A stretch of 64,000 nt of DNA from positions 109,031 to 173,030 of the forward strand of contig SKCR01032780.1 in assembly GCA_019454045.1 (NCBI GenBank), read 5' to 3'. Below the pieces are notes generated by a model. That model was not told the DNA's origin and searched no databases. It worked only from the letters and a program-made list of their open reading frames with translations. Numbering within the stretch: position 1 is the first letter of the stretch; each line of letters opens with the position of its first letter. The DNA is from Zanthoxylum bungeanum (lineage: Eukaryota > Streptophyta > Magnoliopsida > Sapindales > Rutaceae). Both the position numbers and the translations under genes were made by a program. Below are positions 12,479 to 25,194 of this stretch, in pieces.

Positions 12479-12504
<26 letters not shown>
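12312..12504 (+). mobile_element. tRNA-derived SINE, copy 2 (youngest-looking)
   Basis: The pol III promoter is well preserved: box A TGGCTTGGTGG at 12326-12336 and box B GGTTCGAATCC at 12369-12379. A long pure A tail follows. A perfect 16 bp target duplication AAATATGATTAATGTT lies at 12296-12311 and 12505-12520. The intact promoter, long tail and perfect duplication suggest a recent insertion. Confidence 0.93.
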
Positions 12505-12510
<6 letters not shown>

Positions 12511-12959
12511 GATTAATGTTAAAGCATATGACATTCACTTTAATTTCTTAACAATCGACAATGAATTAGCCCTAAAAGTGACTTGTTTTTTTCTAATTGT
12601 AATTAATCGACAAGTCTTATATATTTTTTGAAAGACAACTATGTTTATTTTTCTTTTTCCCTATAAATTATGAGGACAATACCTCAAATATATCATATCA
12701 TAGTGAATAAAATATATCTTTACATATTTCATATTTTACTATAAAATCTTACATTTACTACTTTATTTTTATAAACCATATCATAATACTTCCTGTACTT
12801 TTTGAAAAATGATAAATATACATAATAGTGTACATAAAAAATACACAAAATTGAAAAAGACGAAACATAATTTTTTGTCATTAGTTTCTTTGTCTTATAG
12901 TAAAGAATTTTTTATTTTTTTATATTTATGTATAATATAGTGTACGTATCATTATTAGT

Positions 12960-13137
12960 GTCCCCGAAGGGACTTGATTTGATGGTGTAGGTCTCAGGAT
13001 CTCACCTTGAGATCCTGAGTTTGAATTCAGGGAGTGTGCTTTTTGTAAGAGCCTGAGACAGTCGGAGATTTTATCTACTCAGTTTAAGCCCGAAAAGGGT
13101 GGTTTGGTGGTGGGTTTCCAACGATTTCAAAAAAAAA
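12960..13137 (+). mobile_element. tRNA-derived SINE, copy 3
   Basis: Same family as the copies at 11228 and 12312, with box B degraded to GTTTGAATTC and an A tail. A 14 bp target duplication with one mismatch (GTATCATTATTAGT / GTATCATTATTGGT) lies at 12946-12959 and 13138-13151. Confidence 0.88.
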
Positions 13138-13151
13138 GTATCATTATTGGT

Positions 13152-14127
13152 ATTTTTTTTTATTATTTCTCAATAATTATTATGGTAAAATATAATATTT
13201 TATAATAAAAAATAAAAATTTATAAATATATAATAATAAATCTCTTTAAATTTAAACATGTTTTCTTTTAACCGCAATACTTAAATAACCTAAACTATGT
13301 TTTGAGGATAAAGATCAGTTCAATAGGATATTATTTTTCATTAAGAGTCTATTTAAAGAAAGTTTTGATGAGATAAAAAAAAATTCATTAATATTTTGAT
13401 AATTTTTTTCATTTTTTATAAAAATGATGTGCAAATTTTCCTAAAATAGATTCAAGTACCCTAAAGACACTCGTTAGCATAATTCATATTAAATTTGATA
13501 TGACAGCTGGTTTTTGTGCAGACCTAAACCAAATTCTTGGTGTTGTGAAGTTGACTTTATGCCTCTACAAAATAGAAATTGATTGTGATTTGTGAAACTT
13601 TAATTCATCTTTTGCAATAAAAAAGTAAAAATTACATGACAACTTTGTTCCAACCATGAAATATATAATACAACCTATTCCTAATAACTCCATTAATTTA
13701 TTCACATCAAGTAATTATCGTGTTCCAATCAAACAATAATCCTACGAGCAAAATCATGAGATGGCATGTTTGAGAAAAAAAATGATTTTTTATTTATTTT
13801 TTTCAGTGATCCAAAAAATCGTTGATAAAATTTAAAAATAATACAAAATTTAATGTTATAGTTTGCAACTAAAAATTGGCAGAACGAGGTGAGCAAAATA
13901 TGATAGCTTATACTATTTAGGGGGAATCCGGAATCAGAATCTATTCTAAAAAATTTGGTATCTAAATTTTAAATAATCTACACTATTAAATGAGGTACTC
14001 TATTTATCGGTTTCGGTTCGGTTTCATGATATCATATTTTGGAATCAATAGATTAATATTGGAAACAAATTCAATGATCTCTTTGCACTTTCATTATTTT
14101 GTTATTTTACTCTATTTGTTTGTTGTT
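13152..14127. other. AT-rich spacer left of the first copia element
   Basis: There is no open reading frame with recognisable similarity and no clear element borders. Confidence 0.5.
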
Positions 14128-14132
14128 AGAAG

Positions 14133-16065
14133 TGTTGGATAATTTTGACCCATATCATCACTATTTGTACAGAACATAGCGTTGTTGTACAAACTAACTA
14201 TGTGACAAAGGAAATTGCTCTTTTATCATTTGTAATTGGATTACCGATATACATAAATGATAAAAGTCCATATGATTAGTACCAGATTAATAAGATATGA
14301 GACAATATTAATCCACTAAGGTTTAATCATTAAATATCTCTAGTCGTAGTATTATCGAGACTGGACATCGATAATGCGGAATAGACTAGTATTACACTCG
14401 TGCGTGTTATGGAAGCGTAACGACATAGTTCTCATATATTTGGGTATTAGATACTCATACAAGTGTAATATGAGGTTCTGTTTACCGTTGGTACGGAAAC
14501 AGCTTCGCTCTAGATAGACCCCTCAGAATCCCATTGGTAGTATCTATGTGTCTATGGGAATCCGAATCAGGGCAGGTGTATTTGGTCTTAACTTGAGACT
14601 TGCATCGCTAATACTTGCGACAATCAATATACTTTGGTTTTGGTCGTCCGAGGCTTTAACAGGTTCTGTGTAAGCCTCTTCTGGGTATACTGAGAATCGT
14701 AATGTATTGGATGTGATGTCAAGATGGAAGTATCACTTCAGTCATATGGAGATGATGATCACGCAGGGATACAGAACTGGTACTCTTAAGTACTGCAGTC
14801 ATCGGGATAATATGACTAGGTCATGATTATCCGATTATAGAGACTAGTTACCAGAGATCTGATATATGCTTCGTACGAGGCAGACACAATTCCAGCCCAA
14901 GACCTATCATGTGACATCCGATACTGGATCGTAATACGCAATACTACGTATACTACGCCTGACAAAGATTACATATTCCTTTAAAGAATATTTCTGGAAA
15001 ATTAGGTAGACACGGTGTTTTGCTAGAAGCCAATCATGTCTTGTAAATCGGTAAAAATGTGGTACAAGGTACGCACGTATTCAGATAGTCCGATAATCAG
15101 ATTTACTGCCAACATATCCAGAGATCTCATGGGTCGCTTCCCGAAGATACACCAATGACGTATGACTCGAACATAATTAATCTGGGATTAATTATGAGAG
15201 ATAAAATTAATCTAGGATTAATTGCGGAAAGAATTTATTTGGGATAAAATTCAAATGGAAGAGAGAGAATGATTAATTTGGAATTAATCGATAAAATAAT
15301 ATATTCGATATATTAAATGAAATTAGATTTCATAACGGAATTAAAATTGGATTTTAATTCGGGCGAACGAATTAATTTAGAAATAATTCGCAAGCGACTT
15401 TAATAATAATTTTGATAGGCATAATTATTTAATTAAATTTGATTTAATTAAGTCGCAACGAAAAATTCATTAATTTGGAATTAACGAACCCGAGCCCGGA
15501 ACGTGTTTGCGGGACCACTCGGATTTTGAATTAAAGTGGGGCCCACACACAAATCACATCACTAGTCAACTTTGTCACTTTAGCTTGATGGAAGTTGTTA
15601 GTAGTTGTTAACTTGTAAAACACCCTTCTATTATTTTATTTGATGTGTGAAAGACTAATACCAACTTTTGGTATTTGGCAATATGATTTTTGGAAAATCA
15701 AAAACTCTACACTCTCTCTTTCATCAACTTGGGCGTGAACCTCCTCCCATTTTTCTCTCATCTTGGGAGTGAACCTAGGGTTCTTGTTACTTGATTTTTG
15801 CTTCAAAAATCTTAAGTGCTAGCACACAAAAGGGGTCATTCAAAGGTGTTAGGGAAACCTATCCAATAGTTTGGAATTCTAAGTTCAAGCTTGGAGCTAA
15901 ACAATTCATACAAAGGAGAGCTTGGAGCAATTTCAAATGAGGCAAATTTTTATTGTCTACACATCCTACCTAGCCGATCAATGTAAGTTATTCCGCAAAC
16001 TTCTTTGAGTATTCACATGATTTTATGCTTAAATGATCTTGGACTTGTTCTTAGAGAACCCAACA
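14133..16065 (+). repeat. 5' LTR of copia element 1
   Basis: A 1933 bp LTR with inverted ends TGTTGG/CCAACA. It aligns almost colinearly with 21953-22209 plus 28779-30456. Confidence 0.92.
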
Positions 16066-16066
16066 A

Positions 16067-16079
16067 TGGTATCAGAACC
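16067..16079 (+). other. Primer binding site of copia element 1
   Basis: TGGTATCAGAACC starts two bases after the LTR end. It matches the 3' end of plant initiator tRNA-Met except near its distal end. Confidence 0.8.
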
Positions 16080-18432
16080 TATTTAAACATGAAATGAATT
16101 AGGGTTCATAAACTTGAATTTGGGTATTTTGCTTGGAGCATGATTTTATCAAATTGATTGTTTGAGTATGCTTAGATTATGATAACTTAGAGTTACGCAT
16201 GATTAATTTTAATAAAAATGATTGGATTAATTTTCCCTAAATTGTTTGGCTTGGCCGAATCTATTGGACCTTGTAGTTCTTAGTGATTTTTGATTTTTAG
16301 ACCATTTGATGTGTTTAAAATACATGGATATATTGATTTGTGATTTAATTGGATTGAAATCAAAATTGATGAAAAATATCCTATATTTTCGTGAGCTATT
16401 GGAAGCATGTTGGGATTGATTTTGCTTCAATAATGTTGGACATGTATTGAAAATGATAAAACATGATTAATTATGTAAATTGGTATTTTGGAAATGTTAA
16501 TTTAACTAATTAATTATGGTTATACACTTTAATTAAATAAATTGTGATATTTGGAATATTGGAATTTAATTAATTAGGCTTTAATTTGAAATTGGGCTAA
16601 AATTGTTATATTTGGGCCTAATGGGCTTGGTTGGGCCAAGTTGGTTTAGGACAATTGGATTGGATCCAAATTGGGCCTAAAACCATTCCGTTAAGTCCAA
16701 ATATAATAAATAGGCCTTTAAATAATTAATTGGGCCTAATGGGCCAAAATTAATTTTATGGCAAATGGTGATTCCTTATTGGGCTTTAGTTGCCAAAGTC
16801 CATGCCTTAAGAAATTAATTGAAAGCTCATTGGACTTTAAATTAAATTGACATTGGATGTTAATTGAGCTTTGAGACTCATTAAGATTAGATTTAGAATC
16901 TAAATCGTAAAGGCACATTAAAAGTATAATTATTTAATTTAGAATTAAATAAAGAATTAGTATTGAATACAAATTAAATTAGATTTAGAATTATAGTTCA
17001 ATATAATTAGAGAATACGCACTTTGAGTACTTATTCCCATACGAGTTGGACTCGCGCAAATCAAATCGTTGTTTGAACATTGGATGATCACTTAATTCAA
17101 AGATTAATTAATTAGATTAGATTGATTGAATAACATGCTTTGTGTGAATACATGGATGTATTATATGAATAATGTATATCAGATGTATATTAGATGGGTG
17201 AGGGCAATTTTGGAAATTGTTGTAATAAATTTAGAATTTATTAAATTGGACCTGCGTGTCCAGCCTTTATCTCTTCACTCTTTGTAATTCTCTTCTCACC
17301 AATTCCCCTCAATGTAATGAGGTTTCTTTAGAAGTATTATGTAATTGGGTAGAAGTTAGAATAGTGCTAGCCGGGGAGAGGAAATTGAGTGATTTGTTCT
17401 AGAAATAATTTATGAGATATCCATCCGCATATCATTATTATTTTATTTATCGCGCCTTATTATGCTTTTAGAATGCATGCTTAAGGGTGTATGATGAGAC
17501 CTAATCAAAGATAATAAATTGGTTGTCAATTTACGTAAAAAAAAACCATCAATCAAATATTAAGTGTTTTTCCTTCCATTGAGTGATTCTCTCTCAAGAT
17601 CCAATATTGGCACTGGTTTGTTGGCCAAAGCCAAGACCTTTGTCCATCGCGGATGTGTTTGGATCACGAAAGCTTTGTTCCATATCGTACGTCTTGGGCA
17701 AGTTGTGATTTATTGGCCAAATTCAATGTCACTTCTTGTTCATCGGCCTCGATTACGAAGCTTTCCCACTGTCAATGAGTCACGCTTAACTGGTTTCATT
17801 AAGCTTGTTGAGCCAAAACCAAGACTTAGTTGATTCAGAGGAAAAATTTTAGGCAATATATTGGATATATTGGCATATATTGGATATATGTTTCGGACTT
17901 GGAAGTCCACCTACTGGATCTAGGAATTCGATGAGATCCAATTGATCTTAGAGATCTACCTAGTTAAGTTTCATACAAATTGTTGGCCAAAGTCAAGGTT
18001 GTGTGTTATTTAACGGGATTCTAGCCCACTAGGAAACTAGGTTTCCCGAGTACTCCACAGAGGGTTAGAGGCTCGCCGAAAAATAGTGGGAGGTAAGTAT
18101 TAAATTTGCAATTTCATTTAACTACTTGCCAACACGCGCTCATTTTATTTTTCGTCATTAAAATATTAATATATATTAGTTGGACTAATATTCAATTATT
18201 GTTTTAATTAAACAGTTGGACTGTATTCAAACTACTTCATTTATAGTTGATTATATAATTGGATTATAGTAATCAATATATTTGAATTTCTCCAATCAAA
18301 TATTAGTTGATTATATAGTTAGACTATAATAATCATTATATTCGATAGTACCTGAAATCGTTGATTGGATAGTTGGACTATTGGAATCAAGATAACTGAA
18401 AGATTAGCGTTTAAAACATAATCCTGGTGAAA
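16080..18432 (+). other. Non-coding leader region of copia element 1
   Basis: About 2.3 kb of AT-rich sequence lies between the primer site and the first gag-like codons near 18433. I see no conserved protein. The open frame at 17564-17833 resembles nothing I know and is probably chance. Confidence 0.5.
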
Positions 18433-18756
18433 ATGTCTTTAAGCGGCTTCAATTTTCAAATTGGGAATAGAACCTCAGGATAGTCCTAGGAGCCGAGAAG
18501 TTACTTTATTTGATAGAGTGACATCTCGGGCCTGAGCCCGAATTTGAGCAAATAGTGGAGCATGAGCTTTGGAAGACTCATGGTGATGATAACTTTAGTG
18601 CTCAATCTGTTATGCTTGCCGCAATGACTCTTTAATTCCGTTGTCAGAACTAAGGATTAGATTCTTATACCATGATGTTGAAATTAAAAGATCTTCATAG
18701 ATCTATTCTTAGATCTTAAAAGTACTAATTACAATTAGAAAACTCTTGGAGAGTTA

Positions 18757-19083
18757 ATGGCTATGCTCAATGAGACAGAGCCAGAGCTTCTAAAAGGGCA
18801 AGAAGCGCAAGACGCATCTTACTTCGACACCCCAGAATGCCAAGGCTTGGCCGAAGGCTTCTGGGGGTGTGAAGAAAAGGGCAAGGCTAAATCGTCACTG
18901 TCTTCTGGGAAGACAAAGGACATATCCCAAGATGTCTGCCTAAACTGTGGCAAACGGGGTCACTGGAAGCGTGACTGTCGTATGTACAAGGCAGACATGA
19001 AGGAAGTGAATACAGACAAGGGTCCAACTTCAGGTATGTTTGTTATAAACATGTCCACTGCTGGTTTTAAAATTGAATTTTAG
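18757..19083 (+). pseudogene. Copia gag remnant with zinc knuckle
   Basis: The open segment contains CLNCGKRGHWKRDC, a CX2CX4HX4C nucleocapsid zinc knuckle, preceded by a Lys/Ser-rich linker. The upstream gag (from about 18433) has several stops and most of the capsid region is not recognisable. It ends just before the place where a protease DTG motif would be. Confidence 0.8.
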
Positions 19084-19219
19084 ATACTGGATGTGGTACA
19101 TAAATATATGTACTGATGTGCGGGATCTACTGATTAGCAGGATACTGACTTCACGTGAGATTGACCTGCGAGTCAGAAACATGACGAAAGTCACTGTTTT
19201 AACCGTAGAAACCTAAGTT

Positions 19220-21180
19220 TTGGAACTGCCATTGAGGCATGTACTTGAATTAGGAAACTGTTATAATGTACCTAGTTTGACTAGAAACATTATCTCTATA
19301 TCAAGTATAACCCGTTGCGGGTATACCTTTATATTCTATAACACTAAGTGTTTTGTTTATAAAGATGATATTGAGATAAACACATTAGATGTGAACAACA
19401 GTATTTATATTTAGAATATAAATGAATCTCAAACATATAATATGACAATCAAAAGCTCAAACTTTATAAATCTGTTGAGACTTACAAGTGGCATTGTTGT
19501 CTGAGACACATTAACAAGACTCGTATATCCACACTTTTGAAAAATGGATACTAGGACAGATTTGATTCTAATTCAAATGATGTCTACGAATCTAGTTTAT
19601 TAGGCAAAGTGCCTAAAACATCTTTTACTTCGTAAAAATACAAGTGACACCGATCGGTTAGCCCTCGTTCATTATGACGTAAGTGGGCCCATGTCTAGCT
19701 AGGCTATAGGTGGATATAAATACTTCGTAACCTTTACGGGTGTGGCATCGCGTTACAGTTATGTGTATCTTATAAAACACAAGTCAAGAACTTTTGAGTA
19801 ATTCAAAGAGTTTCGATACGAAGTAGAAAAACAGACTAGTAAAAGTATTAAAAACATTACGGTTGGACCATAGTGTAAAATACTTAAAGATATGAGTTTC
19901 AAGATTACTTGAAAGAGTATGGTATTCTTTCACAGTGGACTCCTCCCGGGACACCTCAATTTGACGGTGTGTCCGAACAGATAAACCGAACTTTGTTGGA
20001 ACATGGTAAGGTTAATGATGAGTCGCTATGAGCTACCAATTTCCTTCACATGATATGCATTAAACAGTGCAATACTTATTTTGAATAAGGTTCCATGTAA
20101 ATATGTTAGACAGACTTCATATTAGATATGAACAGGAAAGAAACCGGGTTTCTCATCCCTGAAGATTTGGGATGCTGGGCATATAATTGAATGTTTGGAT
20201 GGTACCAAACTAGAACCCAAATCGGATAAGTGCCTAATTGTAGGTTGTCATATGGAAACCAAAGTATAGTACTTATACAACTCACAAGAGAACAATATAA
20301 TTGTTGCTCTCCATGCGGTTTTCCTAAGAGAAATTCCTATATGCAGTGGTAAGTGGAAGGAAAGTAAAACTCTATGAAAATTTGAGTAATATTGTTCCAG
20401 GCACCGAGTCCTTACGAAACACCAACAGTTCATAAGGGATGAAACTGTACCAATAATCTTCGAATACACAATAACCGCGTAGGTCGGAGAGAGTCATAAA
20501 ACAACCTGGGAGGTATGGGTTTCTGATCTCACCTCATGTAGATATCAATCTTATTGAGGAAGACGAACCGACTACGTATGGGGAAGTGATACAAAGTATC
20601 AACTCATTTTATGGCAAAGTGCCATGAAGTCCAAAATGGATTCCATATATATAACCAAGTTTGGACATTGGTTGATGTACCAGAAGACATTATGCATATT
20701 GGTACTATATGAGTCTTCAAGTAAGACATACATGGATGGCAACATACAAATGTACACAGCTATGCTTGTACAGAAAGGGCATTGTCAACGACATAGTGTC
20801 GACTACGACGAAACTTTTTCACATGTTGCCATGATTAAATCCATTCGGATAATGCTTGTTATAACTGCATATTTCATTTATGAAATATGGCAGATGGACG
20901 TTAAAATCAATTTCCTTAACGGAAACCTTTTGGAGGATGTTTAAAACATCCTGACGATTTTGTCGTGCCGAAACATGCAAACAAGGTTTGCAAGTTAAAT
21001 CGATCCATTTATGGATTAAAGCAAGCATTGTGTTCTTGGAACCAACGTTTTGATGTAATCATAATAGTATATGATTTAATTCAAAACGAATATGATTCTT
21101 GTGTATATAAGAAAGTTAGTGGGAGCGCACTGACAATGAATGTCCTATAAGTTGATGATGTATTGCTTCTTAGTAATAAC
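19220..21180 (+). pseudogene. Eroded copia integrase and reverse transcriptase
   Basis: Pieces in several frames match the copia order. A pre-integrase segment lies at 19220-19414. An integrase core follows at about 19650-20090, with GGYKYFVTF-like and SQWTPPGTPQFDGV-like residues. Reverse transcriptase pieces include [19 protein letters not shown] (20624-20944), a CKLNRSIYGLKQALCSWNQRFD segment (20965-21150) and VDDVLLLSNNIP after a stop. Many stops and frameshifts exclude function. Confidence 0.8.
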
Positions 21181-21941
21181 ATTCCCATAATATAATCGGT
21201 GAAAGCTTGGCTTTCATTAAAATTCTCCATGGAATACCTGGGAGAACATGCTTTATTCTAGGAATAAAGATCTACTGGGATAGATCTAGAAAGCTGCTGA
21301 CAACCCTCCCAGAGCTCGTACGTTTTTGAAATGTATGTGACCTGATGTCTCATATGTTTTAAGCATATGTAGACGCTATAAGGCAATCCAGGTGATGGTC
21401 ACTGCATTGATACAAAGAACATCCTTGAGTATCTTGGATGAACTAATGATGCTTTCTGATCATATGGGGAAATGAGAACTTGAGGTGACTGGGTTCACCA
21501 CTGCAAGTTTCCAAACCGACAAAGACGACTTAAGTCGCAATAAGGGTATATATTTAGTTTGAATAACGTAACAGTGAGCTGGAAATCTTCCAAGCAAGAT
21601 ACTTGACGAATAAACAACAAGAGCGGAACATTGCTGCAGCTGAGGCAGCAATAGAAGTATTTTGGATCTATATAATCCTAATTGGATTAGGTATAGTTCT
21701 GTTAGCAGCTGAGCTAGGCTACATCATAGGGTAAAGAATTACGGTCTCATCAATGATCCAAGTATGTACTTCGATTAATTCATCTGATTCGTTCGATCAT
21801 ACATCGTGGCGATGTGATGATCGAATAAAACGCATCAGATGATAACATTGCAAATCCGCTGACGAAAGTTGTTTCTCAGTAAAAGTTTGAGCGACCTGTA
21901 CATAGTCAGGTGTTAGACACTTGAGTGATTGGCTATAGGCC

Positions 21942-21951
21942 AAGTGGGAGA
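21942..21951 (+). other. Polypurine tract of copia element 1
   Basis: AAGTGGGAGA lies directly before the TTGTTGG start of the 3' LTR, the expected plus-strand priming site. Confidence 0.75.
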
Positions 21952-23256
21952 TTGTTGGACAATTTTGACCCATAGCACCACTATTTGTACAGAACATGGC
22001 GTTGTTGTACAAACTAACTATGTGACAAAAGAAATTGCTCTTTTATCATTTGTAATTGGATTACATATATACATAAATGATAAAAATCCATATGATTAGT
22101 ACCAGATTAATAAGATATGAGACAATATTAATCCACTAAGGTTTAATCATTAAATATCCTTAGTCGTAGTATTATCGAGACTGGACATCGATAATGCGGA
22201 ATAGACTAGTGTAGGCATTGCATTTTTGCATGTGAAACCCGATGATGAGTCTCAGTTGGAGGCACTACCTTTTTAGTTAAGGATATTGCGGGAAACGGTC
22301 GTCCGAAGGGAATCGGTATTTTGTTAGATCCTTATTCACTTGTTTAGCGTCAAGCTCACTTGTTGGACCTTTGTTTAGAGCACCTTTGGCCCAAAAAACC
22401 CAGAACCATTTAACCTTGGCCCAAACCCACTTACCAAGCCACCACACACCAAGCTAAACCAAGCCCACACCACCACCAGGCCCACACGCCCATATCACCT
22501 TAAAATACACCCAAATTAAATCAAATATTAATTAAATTAAATATTAACTAAATTAAATATTAATTAAATTAAATAAAACATTAATTAAACCATTTACCAA
22601 AATAAATTAAACACAAAATAAAGTCATGCCTAATTTAGATAAGTCAAATATATTAACTTCCTAACTAAACAAAATCATATACTAAATTAAATAAATTGCA
22701 TGCCTAATTAAAATCAATCAACAAATATTATGCCTAATTAAAATCAATCATAACCAATTAAAAATATTGACTTCCTAATCTAACAAATTGTATTCCTAAA
22801 CCAAGCCAATCAAATATTCAACCTTCCTAATCTAAACCAATCTTGTCTCCATCGAATCCATTGCTTTCCTTGTCCAACACCAAATCATATCTCTCTTTAA
22901 TACCAAATATCCATTCCTTGTGAGACAAGGAGAAGCCCTAGCCATTGCCTATATAAACAACCCAAAACCAAAGCCAACCCTCTCTCCTAATTTCTCTAAT
23001 TCACGGCAAACCAAAAACACAAAGAAATAAACCCTAGCTTATCACTTACGGCCTCTCACTTCATCAAGCATCCAACGCCACTTGCCCCTCTTTGCTCTCA
23101 CGCACATAAGCCCTCCACTCACAATCACATTACTGCCTCACCTACACTCAACGCCACATGCCCTCACTATCCCCTCACACCTACACTCAACGCCAACACG
23201 TTCACGTCCCTCACCTAGATTCATTCACGCCTAAACCTCACTTCACGACACCTAAG

Positions 23257-23958
23257 TAGACCTGGCCGCCGGTTCGGTTCCGGTTCGGAACCGAACCGAA
23301 CCGGCCGGTTCGCGGTTCCACAAGTGTGGAACCGGAACCGAACCGGTTAATTCCGGTTCGGTTCCGGTTCCACACTTAAGTGGAACCGGAACCGTAAACC
23401 GAACCGAAACCGAACCGGTCGGTTCCGGTTCGGTTTACGGTTCCCTTTCCGGTTTTTTTTTTTTTTTTAAATAATAAATTTTAAAAAATAGAAAAAATTC
23501 TATAATCGTAACGTTTTTTCATACTATCACATCATTTTATAGAATCTTTTTTTTATAAAATTCTTTTACCTATAATCTTTTTTATAGCCAACTCTTGACT
23601 AGTGTTTTCTTTATATAAGCGATGTGGGATTGTTACTTGGCTATTGTGTCCCACATTGCTTATATAAAGAAGTCAATAACCAAGAGTTGGTTATAAAAAG
23701 GATATGGACATTCATGTTTTAGTATTGCAATTTTTAAACCTCATTAAGTCATTATTATCAATAAAAAAAATTGAGATTTACTTGAGGAACCTTACGGTTC
23801 CAAGAAAATAATTTTTTTTTTTTTTTACTTCCGGTTGGAACCGCTGGAACCGTTCGGTTCCAGCGGTTCCAACCGGTTCGGTCAGGGTAAGAACCCTAAC
23901 CGAACCGGTCAGGTTTCGGTTCGGTTCCGGTTCCGAACCGGAACCTTGGCCGGGTCTA
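23257..23958. mobile_element. Non-autonomous hAT-type element, GAACCGG-rich, 702 bp
   Basis: The inverted ends are TAGACCTGGCC and GGCCGGGTCTA. A perfect 8 bp duplication CACCTAAG lies at 23249-23256 and 23959-23966, as expected for hAT. The subterminal arms are dense arrays of GAACCGG/CCGGTTC words in both orientations. The centre holds a second foldback (about 23578-23702) with roughly 50 bp arms that contain TTTATATAAG. There is no transposase. Confidence 0.9.
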
Positions 23959-24767
23959 CACCTAAGGCCTGACCACTCACTGTATGAAGCCACAAAAGCA
24001 CAGCCAGTCCACGTATCAAAAGGTGAATCAAATCTTGAGCCATGAAGTCTGATAACATGAACACGTGACCATCACACATATCTCTCAAATCACGCCTAAG
24101 ACACTCCAGCCCTCTGTAAGACACAGGACCTGAGCGACGCCGTTCCTAGGCTCGTGGCCTAGTTTGGGAAGTACTGAATAACATGGAGTCGCCACCCGGT
24201 GTGAACCGGGACAAAGATTTAAGGCCGCACTCACCATCGCAAGGGAAGACCTCAAACCGTTGGGTTCGGAATGGTCCCTTACTTATGTCACTCGTAATGA
24301 AAGGATTCATGTAATAATTTAACTAAGCTTAAGTAACACTTATTTCCAAGAGTATCATGCTTCTAAATTCTCATATGCAAAGTAAAACTTATGTGTACAT
24401 TTTTACATATATCTCATATTTAAAATGCATGCTTAACATATATCAAGATAGCAACGAACATACAACTTTACACATCACATTCAGGAAAACACAAGCACAC
24501 ACATTGACCATACAAGCACACATATGGACACTTTTCCAAGTGGTACGTGGAATTGTAGCCCAAGTACAGACCGCACTACCGTCCATTCGGAATCGGCTAC
24601 GGAATTTACGTCTGGGTTTCCATCCGATATACCGCAAGAAATAATGCTCAAATGTTATCATGACATAAGCATACGAATTGTAATACATTGACGCATTTGC
24701 ATAAGAAAGATCAACCAATAGGCAATTATGCATGAATATAATAAGACAGACTCAGTTCAGTGTGCGC

Positions 24768-25141
24768 ACGTTCGTGTAGCGTTCGTAAACGCGTTCGAAC
24801 GGAAATGAAACAGAATGCTCACGTTCGAGTAGCGTTCGTAAACGCGTTCGAACGGAAATGAAACAGAATGCTCGCGTTCGAGTAGCGTTCGTAAACGCGT
24901 TCGAACGGAAATGAAACAGAATGCTCACGTTCGAGAGTAGCGTTCGTAAACGCGTTCGAACGGAAATGAAACAGAATGCTCACGTTCGAGTAGCGTTCGT
25001 AAACGCGTTCGAACGGAAATGGAACAGAATGCTCACGTTCGTATGGCGTTTGTTAACGCGTTCGAACGGCAATGAGACCTGATGCATGATAAGGCAAAAA
25101 TGTATGCGCGTTCGAGTTGCGTTTGTTAACGCGTTCGAACG
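24768..25141 (-). repeat. 53 bp tandem array in the inner solo LTR
   Basis: Units start at 24768, 24821, 24874, 24927, 24982 and 25035, with spacing 53, 53, 53, 55 and 53. A degenerate unit lies near 25105. Each contains AACGCGTTCGAACG, which is self-complementary at its core (CGTTCGAACG). The first five to six units are nearly identical, so expansion is recent or homogenised. Confidence 0.92.
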
Positions 25142-25194
25142 GACACGGACCTGATGCATGAAATGGAATGCAATACATAAACAGAAAATAAAGG

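Noticed and set aside
15835..16025. Open frame repeated at 30182-30427 in both LTRs of copia element 1
   Set aside because: It is the U5 part of the LTR; duplication reflects the LTR pair, not a gene pair.
17564..17833. 89-codon open frame in the leader of copia element 1
   Set aside because: No similarity to any family I know, and it lies in a non-coding leader.
24755..25150. Possible CRISPR array (regular 53 bp repeats)
   Set aside because: Units are continuous tandem repeats without unique spacers, inside a plant LTR.
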